Of a stretch of 64,000 nt of DNA, positions 57,001-64,000 are shown in pieces; position 1 is the stretch's first letter; each line of letters opens with the position of its first letter. Source of the stretch: Sabethes cyaneus (lineage: Eukaryota; Arthropoda; Insecta; Diptera; Culicidae); the NCBI RefSeq assembly GCF_943734655.1, contig NC_071354.1, forward strand, positions 143,940,642 to 144,004,641, in the 5' to 3' direction. Under the pieces are notes generated by a model, which was given only the letters and a program-made list of their open reading frames with translations, did not search any database and was not told the origin of the DNA. The translations under genes and the position numbers were made by a program.

Positions 57001-58257
57001 CTGCACACGTTCGTCGACGCAAGTCTCTCTGGATTCGCCGCTGTAGTCTACCTACGCATCGAGCAGGGTAGCTCTGTGGAATGTGCCATAGTGGGCGCAA
57101 AAGCACGGGTGTCTCCTCTCAAGTTCGTCTCCATTCCCAGACTGGAGTTGCAGGCAGCGGTCATCGGAGTCCGGCTGGCGGACCGAATCTCCAAGTCCTT
57201 AACATACAAGATCGACAAACGAGTTTTTTGGAGCGATTCTCGTGACGTACTGTGCTGGATACGATCAGACCACCGCCGGTATTCACAATTCGTCGCAGCT
57301 CGTGTTAGCGAGATTCTGGAGACGACGGAAATGGCAGATTGGAGGTATATCAACACGAAGGACAACGTAGCGGACGACGCTACCAAGTGGGAGCGGCAAC
57401 CAGATCTTACAGAGGAAAGCAGATGGTTTACGGGACCGAAGTTCTTGTGGGAGCACAACGAAGGCTGGCCTGTGGATTCACATCAGAGCAGCTCGACGAA
57501 TGAGGAACTCCGCGCGAATCTCTTCCATCACATAGCAAGTCCACCTCCAGTGATAGACGTACGACGGTTCTCCCGTTGGCAGAGTTTACTTCGAGCCACT
57601 GCTGTAGTGCTGCGCGTCAAACACAATTTTCGTTGCGTGATCGACAAATTGTCACGAAGGGATGGCCTGCTTACGGCGGACGAGCTGCGGCAGGCATCTA
57701 TTTTCCTATTCCGACAAGCACAAGCAGAATCATATCCAGATGAAATCAGGATCCTTGCGAGTGCAGAAAAGTCCAAGAAGTCGTTGATGAAGTCCAGTTC
57801 GATATACAAGCTAAACCCTTTCCTCGACGAGCACCAAGTTCTACGGATGCACGGTAGGATCAGCGCGTGCGAGTACGCCTCCATGGATGCACGTAATCCA
57901 ATTATCTTATCGCAGAACAATTACGTAGCTTGGTTAGTGGTGAAGGACTGTCACGAACGGTTCCATCACAGGAATCACACCACCGTCTTGAACGAGCTGC
58001 GGCATGTCTACCGGATTCCGAGGCTGAAACAGCTGTTCAACAAAGTCAAAGCAGGGTGCCAGATGTGTAAGAATGAGAAATCAGTTCCACAACCTCCTCC
58101 AATGGGTGATCTACCGGAAGCAAGACTGGCGGCGTTCACTAGACCTTTCTCCTTTGTTGGGGTTGACTATTTCGGTCCGATTAATGTGGTGGTAGGGAGT
58201 AGAGTTGAGAAACGTTGGGGTGTGCTAACGACGTGCTTAACAGTGCGCGCGATACAC
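54088..58257 (+). pseudogene. Bel/Pao gag C-terminus, protease, reverse transcriptase, RNase H-like and integrase N-part
   Basis: One frame stays open from the MITE junction to 58296. In order: a capsid-like region; cysteine-rich knuckles from 54820 (CVACKGNC, CRKCLKKHKGSC, CGKNGC); aspartic protease with LDDGSS at 55204-55221; reverse transcriptase with MPFGTSCSPSC and catalytic YVDD at 56461-56472; RNase H-like HTFVDASLSGFAAVVY near 57005; integrase HHCC zinc region (H, H, CQMC around 57951-58070) and the first catalytic Asp in GVDYFGP (58165-58167). This is the Pao order. The frame departs from the integrase consensus in the A5 run at 58258-58262, where one base is missing; translation past it ends within 12 codons. 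Confidence 0.9.
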
Positions 58258-58262
58258 AAAAA

Positions 58263-59234
58263 GTCGCGCACTCGCTCAGTGCAGACTCTTGCATAATAGC
58301 ATTGAGAAACATGATGGCAAGGCGAGGCGTACCAATTAAAATCTATAGTGATCGCGGAACGAATTTCACGGCAGCGAGCAAAGAGCTGAAGGCGGCCCTC
58401 CAAGAGATGGACCAAGAAGCAGTCGTTCGAGAGATCGTGAGTCCAGATACCGAATGGGTTTTCCTTCCCCCAGCCTCACCGCATATGGGAGGAGCCTGGG
58501 AAAGGCTTGTGCAGACGGTGAAGAGGAACTTGGCAGCAATACGTCCAGTACGGAATCCGACCGACGAATCACTGCGCAACATGCTGATCGAATTGGAGAA
58601 TACGATCAACTCGCGGCCGTTAACGCATGTCCCGGTGGAAGACCCAGATGCTCCAGTTCTGACGCCAAACCACTTCCTCCTGGGTTCTTCGAGTGGTCTC
58701 AAACCGGCGTCAAATCTAGACAACCGTGCAGTGGCTTTGCGACAATCCTGGTGCGCTTCGCAGGTAGAGGCTAACATCTTTTGGCAACGATGGGTGCGAG
58801 ACTACATGCCGGATCTAACAAAGCGAACTAAGTGGTTCAGCGAGGTAAAGCCGATAGAGGTGAACGATGTTGCTGTAGTGGTAGACCCAGCTCTTCCCCG
58901 CAGTTGCTGGCCGAAGGGGCGTATAATCGCGGTCAACCAGAGTAAGGACGGCCAGGTAAGGTCTGCAGTGGTGCAAACAATGTCAGGAGTCTACGAGCGT
59001 CCCGCGACGAAGCTCGCCATACTAAAGGTTCGACGCGACAGACTGGTAAGCCAGGCACCTGGCGTACCCGGGGGGGGAGTGTTACGACCCCTCGGTCGGC
59101 GCGTCTCACGAAGACGACGTTCATGCATCAACCATATCCGGGCGAAGCGAAACGTAAACTCGCTCAACATCAGAAACGTCACAAGCTGCCGGTTTCATTC
59201 GATAACGCTTTGTCATAGTGGTGCGGTGATATAG
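58263..59234 (+). pseudogene. Bel/Pao integrase C-terminal part
   Basis: In the next frame the integrase core continues: AHSLSADSC, YSDRGTNF with the second catalytic Asp (58350-58352), and HMGGAWERL with the Glu (58500-58502). A C-terminal domain common in Pao integrases follows (NHFLLG, WPKGRI). The frame runs past the purine tract and ends 155 bases inside the 3' LTR. The joint with the upstream frame is the A5 run at 58258-58262. Confidence 0.88.
59070..59079 (+). promoter_or_regulatory. Polypurine tract of the Bel/Pao element
   Basis: GGGGGGGGAG directly precedes the 3' LTR TG at 59080, the expected primer site for plus-strand DNA synthesis. Confidence 0.8.
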
Positions 59235-59889
59235 TTACGAGCAGCTCGAATTTGATAATTTTATAAAATACCTGTGTACTTAAACGATTAATTGCTTATT
59301 ATCTAGATTGTAAAGGCTACTTATGATCAAACTTAAGCCTACTTAATTGGTAATGATATTGTCTTAAAATTAGTGAATTATTGCTAACGAGTCGATTTCA
59401 CAGATTAACCTTAAAATCTAACTTAGATACTAAGAATTGGAATTACAAGTGGAAAATTAATTAAAAACTATATAGTTATCGGTAAGAAATGAAAAATAAC
59501 GTGTAACATGCAACATAAATCTAATTTTGAACTTATAAGTAGTGAATACAAAACCAATTGCTTTTTGCGGAGGTGTTTGGTGCACGCTTCTACACGTGCC
59601 ACTGTTTCATGTAAATTGTATTAAAATAGAAAGGTTATAGGAAAGTAATCGAATATTAAATTTATAGATACTAAATACTAGATAAAGTGAAGGAAAGGAT
59701 AGAACTAGAAGAATAGATAGACAAAAAAAGGGATTCAGAACACTAAACGTAAGTGATTTCCGTAAATCGATAATTTGTAGTCCACTGATGCTTGTGTTCT
59801 GCTTACAGGAAGTTTTTAATATACACAATCATCGTTATTCAAAAACTTGGCTGTTCTTTTCCTCTTTCCCCGTTGGCTTTACGTCAACA
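59080..59889 (+). repeat. 3' LTR, 810 bp
   Basis: Matches the 5' LTR at all but five substitutions and three short indels. The roughly 0.6% substitution divergence implies a recent insertion. Confidence 0.95.
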
Positions 59890-59894
59890 GAGTT

Positions 59895-61175
59895 ATTTCC
59901 ATGAATTGATTGAATCTATTTTATTAAAACGAATCGAAGTCACACCAAATCAATCAGTAAATAAATTTTCATGATCTGTTTCTACGTTGAATAGTGCTTT
60001 TCCTCTAGTAATCGGTAGACGGTACGCACGAGTTTTCAAAAAACTGAAAAATTTGCGCAAAACTTTTCTGCAGTTTACAAAAGAAAAACACTGATAATAA
60101 AGCATTTACAAGCTGCAGACGTTTTGGAAGTGGCAGAATATGTCGCCCGTGATCAGAAAACTTATTCCCGCCATTTGTTGGTCGTCCGCAACGGTGAAAA
60201 GTTCAACTTTTCCCTCGTTGCCTGGGTTATTATAGTATTAACTGGGCAAGAAAATATAATAAACTCTTCAATCGTTGTGTGATCCTTAAAAGGACCGATT
60301 GTTTGATTATCATAATTCTAGCTTGCAATAAACTTGCACTAACGCACGTAACATAATTCTCTTTTCGGTAAATTGAAGTACTGATAACCGCTAACCAGGC
60401 ACGGCTTGTTGCAACGGACCAGCCGAAAAGCCTCAGCAGCTATGCGATCGACGAAGCTGTTCGTGTATGGTCATGAGTCACGATGAAATACCAGTCCAGG
60501 TGGCCAAATGCAAGTAACGTGACATAATTCTGGTCGTTTTGTTGTCGCGAGCAGCACATTTCATCACGGCAACGAGACAAGTGCTCCAGCTCCAACACGT
60601 TTAGCATACTTTCCTTTCCTCAGCAGCCGATGAACATGACTAACTGATGACGATGTGCACCGTAAGGCAAACAATGTTTCAAATACAACCTTTAAAATTA
60701 TGCCACAGATGTGGCTCAAAAGCTGCCTGTCCGATGTGTCGCCAACGAAAGCCGCTGACCGACCGACGATGCACAGTAAAAGACATAGCAGCCAAAACCA
60801 TATCGTTCACTGGCGAATGAGTCAATGGATTCTTCGGTTTGTTGGCGTCTCGCTTGGTGAATTTGGATGTCTTCGTTGCTTTATCCGGGGAAGCAGTAAC
60901 ATCTGAAGCTCAACAATTTTCGATTGGATTCTATAGAGCGTAAATTAAATACAATCATAACCATAAGGAAGCTTAACCAATAGCTTATGACGCATATATT
61001 TCTTGCGTCCGTGCTAGGGAAGCACTGACGTGGGAAGGCAAAAAAATGAAAATAATTTAATTTTGCAGTGACGCGCATTGAAAATGAATAGTTTTCTATA
61101 TTTTCAATATTTTCCAAATCGATTTTGCGATCAATTGGTGTAAATATCTTGGAAATCTATTGAAAATTGACTGAA
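59895..61175. other. Unassigned sequence, possibly single-copy
   Basis: About 1.3 kb without a recognised repeat or protein family. Moderately GC-rich at 60400-60900. Confidence 0.3.
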
Positions 61176-62420
61176 TCATAAGCCGAAGTGTGAAAACACC
61201 GGCACATTATGATAACGAGCAGGCTCCAAAATGGAAGCGAAAGATACGTTATCAAACGCGCCTTCAATATCCAAAAAAGTTCCTGAGCAAGATTCCTTTT
61301 GTGAAAAAGCAACCTCAATTTTATTCACCACATTATGTAATAAAGTGGTTGTAGACTTGTCACTTTGATAAGCATGTTGTGCTGAATGAAGAGGAACTTC
61401 TACTAAGCTTGGTTCGCGGATGTGGTGATCAACAATCCGCTCAAGTGATTTAAGCAAGAAAGATGTTAGTCTGATTGGTCTAAAACTTTTTGCTTTGTCG
61501 TATGTCGCGCGTCCACCTTTAGGAATAAACTTAATGGTTATTTCACGCCATTGAGTTGGGATGTACCCAATAACAATACTACACACAAACATCATTCTCA
61601 GAAAGTGTTTGAAGTACTTGAATCCTTTCTGCAGTAGAATAGGGTATATTCCATCTGTTCCAGGAGATTTGTATGGAGAGAAGCTGTTCACGGCCCACTC
61701 AATCGCTTCAGTTGTGACAAGTCTCCGAGCAAAAGCCCACGAGTCTAAGCCACCTAAAACGATTTCTGGATTGTTTCGGACTTCAGGTTCCACACAGCCT
61801 GGAAAGTGAGTTTTTTTTATTGTTGTTTAATGTGGGTTTAACCAGGTGGTCATTCACCATCGTGGAAAGTGACTATAAAAGAGATGTCTCTCCAGGATTT
61901 CAATGTCATTCGAACAGTATTCGCCGTTTGAACTTCGAATGTTATTTTATCAGGTTAATATCATCAGGGTCTTTCGATTTTGACAGTATTTTATTAAGTC
62001 GACTTGCCTCGCCGAAACTGGAAAGGTTGCTGCAGAACCTGTGCCAGCTCGTGCAGATCATAGAGCCTTTGCATAGGCTTTCCGGGCCTGCTTGAAAGGC
62101 TCCACGCCATCCCTCCGCGTCTATTCAAGGCTCCCCTGCATCGTTTTTTAAGTTTCGCGAGATGAGAGTTCCACCATGGTGTTCCTCATGTCGTTTTAAT
62201 AGTTTTTAGCGGGCAGACTACTTCAAAAGCTTCCGCAATAAAAGATGTTGTGACATCTACAGCGACATCCAACCCAGCTAGCACCAACTCGTATATTAAT
62301 GAACGAAAACTATCGTAAATATCTCCTAACAAACTCGAAATCGTCACTAAAGCTGGATAAAGTGGGATCAAGTTGATTTGTTGTCGTATATAGTGATAAT
62401 GACTGACATACATACGATTT
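61176..62420 (-). pseudogene. Loa/Lian-like non-LTR retrotransposon fragment
   Basis: Minus strand from 62420: a linker piece with EVVCPLKTIKTT, then in another frame TPWWNSHLAKLKKRC, then from 61793 a 205-residue open frame with FSPYKSPGTDGIYPILLQKG, FIPKGGR, FRPIRLTSFLLKSLERI and GTFLDIEGAFDNVSF. These are the fingers and first palm motif of a Loa-clade reverse transcriptase. The catalytic YADD region is missing because the element stops at about 61176. Dead, truncated at its 3' side. Confidence 0.82.
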
Positions 62421-62969
62421 TCAGCACAACATCGTAGAGTAGTACGGAGCGTCTCCCGCTTAATCGGATATTATCGTATATAAATACTTATATAGTCGTA
62501 ACGCTCAATATTATTCGTAATCACGTATTTCGCCTCCAAAATAGTACGGATATGCCAATTTTGCGCATGAAATATGATTTGTTTTGCATGTATATCTGTA
62601 CGTAATGCTGATTTTTACCTTTTTTATACATATGAAAATGCTAGCGATATCGATGACTCAATCGTCGGAGTTCCCAGTCGGAAAATCTCGGATTGCGAAA
62701 TGTTGCAGCGTTCAAGGAGACACCCAAATGATCAAAATATATAAAGCAATGATCAGATATTGGTGCTTCATTTGAAACATGCCATTGCGTCAAGTCATGA
62801 CTGATCCTGTTAAAGCAGAGTGTTATATCTAACATTTCCTCTCTACTAGTGTTGGGTTAGGTTCACCAACTCCGATTGAGCAACACGTTTTTCTGAGTGT
62901 GAGCTTTTAGCTGCAACCAAACCTTTATTTTAGAATAACCAATTATAATTTTTAGATTTAATTTACAAC
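62421..62969. other. Unassigned sequence
   Basis: AT-rich with no feature recognised. ATATATAAATACTTATATAG-type A/T stretches near 62475. Confidence 0.3.
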
Positions 62970-64000
62970 TTCCCAAGTAGCACACGTTGTCACAATTGAG
63001 TCGCAGCGGCTGATATGCGACAAATTTAAATGTAAAACTTCGGTTACAGTAACCTAAAATATAACAGTTGTGTAACCGAAATAGCGCAACTTATGTAACT
63101 AAATCTGGTTACATTAACAGTTACTCAATAACCAATATGTATCATGTATAATACAAAATGGTTACTATTGAAGTTACACATAAACTGTAAATTGACTTTC
63201 AATTGGTGGCAAATTAGTTATCTTGTAACTTTTATTGCATAGCGAAAATGTAGCAGGTTTATTATTTCAATCTATGGCTGTCAACGTCAAACAGTAAATT
63301 TAACTGTTGAATATAGAAGAGTGTATAAATTATTATTTCAACACAAATTTTAATGCAGTTTCAAATTTATGGTGAAATGCATGATTCTAGCTTTGAAAAA
63401 TTCACGCGCTCTTATTTAATATAGCTTTTCGTTACTTACTTCTTTGAAAAATTGATGTTTTGTAAATCAAATATAAAAATTTAAATTTTAATTTTTTGAT
63501 TTTTTAAATTTATTCTTAGCAATAATGAATTAGTGGAGCATTCACCTAGAAACCATTAAAACTCAAGTTGTTTTCGCTATCACTTCTATCACAGTAAAAT
63601 TCATAGCCATTTTGCCTTTGGTTCTAACTACTACACCATCGTCCTTGAAGTTTTGTATCGTTTTCGGCATATTGCATGAAATGATTTTAAGCAGCCATTG
63701 TTCATTGTTCGCATTGTTGATATCGGGAAAAGGTATTTTTTAGTGATTGTTGTGAAAAGAAAGTGTTAATTTAATATCAAAGAATAGTTTCAGTTTGAAT
63801 AAAACAGTTACCACCAGTGTTAATCATAGAAGGTTACATTTCAGTTACATTCTAGTTGTACGTAACCTTAGCCTTCGACCTGGTTACGGTATCGGTTATA
63901 CGGTAACCAATATTAAATCTGTTGTAGTCACTTATTTCTTATGTCGTCATTTCTAAGTTACACTGTAACCTATTTTCATTGCCGGTTTCGTTTCGATGTA
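62970..64000. repeat. GTTAC-rich repeat, right end outside the window
   Basis: GTTAC or GTAAC occurs many times at about 63050-63230 (for example GGTTACAGTAACC, GGTTACATTAACAGTTAC) and again at 63805-63975 (GGTTACATTTCAGTTACATT, GGTTACGGTATCGGTTATAC). It is rare between. Two dense flanks around a plain AT-rich centre suggest subterminal repeats of a foldback or MITE. Confidence 0.45.

Larger units (their letters stand above)
51561..59889 (+). mobile_element. Bel/Pao LTR retrotransposon, complete structure, coding frames broken
   Basis: 8329 bp with LTRs at both ends, TG...CA termini and 5-bp target duplications GAGTT (51556-51560 and 59890-59894). A purine tract ends directly at the 3' LTR. 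Order: gag with PHD finger, knuckles, protease, reverse transcriptase, RNase H-like region, integrase. Four lesions: stop TGA 53018, a frameshift at about 53090, a MITE at 53616, and a one-base loss in an A run at 58258-58262. The copy cannot move alone but could be mobilised in trans. Confidence 0.93.

Overview
This is a eukaryotic, AT-rich, transposon-dominated window with the character of a mosquito genome, most likely Aedes. The reasons are tRNA-derived SINEs resembling Feilai, RTE-like, Loa/Lian-like, jockey-like and CR1/L2-like non-LTR elements, a Bel/Pao LTR element, long-palindrome MITEs and Helitrons. The genus is inferred from recalled families, not from a search. Only one host protein-coding piece is convincing: the last 59 codons of a cytosolic sulfotransferase at the left edge (2-181, +). 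Almost everything else recognisable is mobile DNA in several nested layers.

Layout. 1-1534: sulfotransferase 3' end, then unassigned sequence. 1535-12404: a giant inverted repeat with arms of about 2.3-2.7 kb around a dead DD37E mariner-type transposase (8878-9649, -). Its left arm is split by a CR1/L2-group retrotransposon with two open frames (2822-7124, -) and by a 124-bp insertion with a 14-bp target duplication. Both arms, and that insertion, carry a hammerhead-ribozyme-like core. 12.5-15.8 kb: a hAT-type MITE, a GT-repeat element and a piggyBac-like element. 16.7-22.4 kb: a dismembered P-element/THAP9-like transposase, split by a jockey-like fragment, a truncated Helitron and a 1.2-kb DNA transposon, and cut off by an RTE fragment. 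23-27.8 kb: foldbacks and unassigned DNA. 27.8-32.1 kb: degenerate RTE-like elements on the minus strand. 32.4-41 kb: an inverted pair of 15-bp-type minisatellites, a piggyBac-like element, a hairpin cluster, a Helitron and a foldback. 41.3-43.7 kb: MITEs, SINEs and an RTE fragment. 43.9-46.5 kb: a Helitron enclosing a perfect 1.53-kb GTCT array. 46.5-51.5 kb: mostly unassigned, with a SINE, a MITE and a 716-bp insert flanked by 22-bp direct repeats. 51.56-59.89 kb: a complete but broken Bel/Pao element with 5-bp target duplications and a hAT-type MITE inside gag. 59.9-64 kb: unassigned DNA, a Loa-like reverse transcriptase fragment and a GTTAC-rich repeat that runs off the edge.

How the pieces relate. 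The sequence records a sequence of insertions. The inverted repeat supplies the pre-insertion site for two later insertions. The P-like gene predates the Helitron and DNA transposon that split it. The Bel/Pao copy is young (five substitutions between its LTRs), yet already has a MITE, a nonsense codon and frameshifts. No operon, CRISPR array or bacterial-type signal is present.
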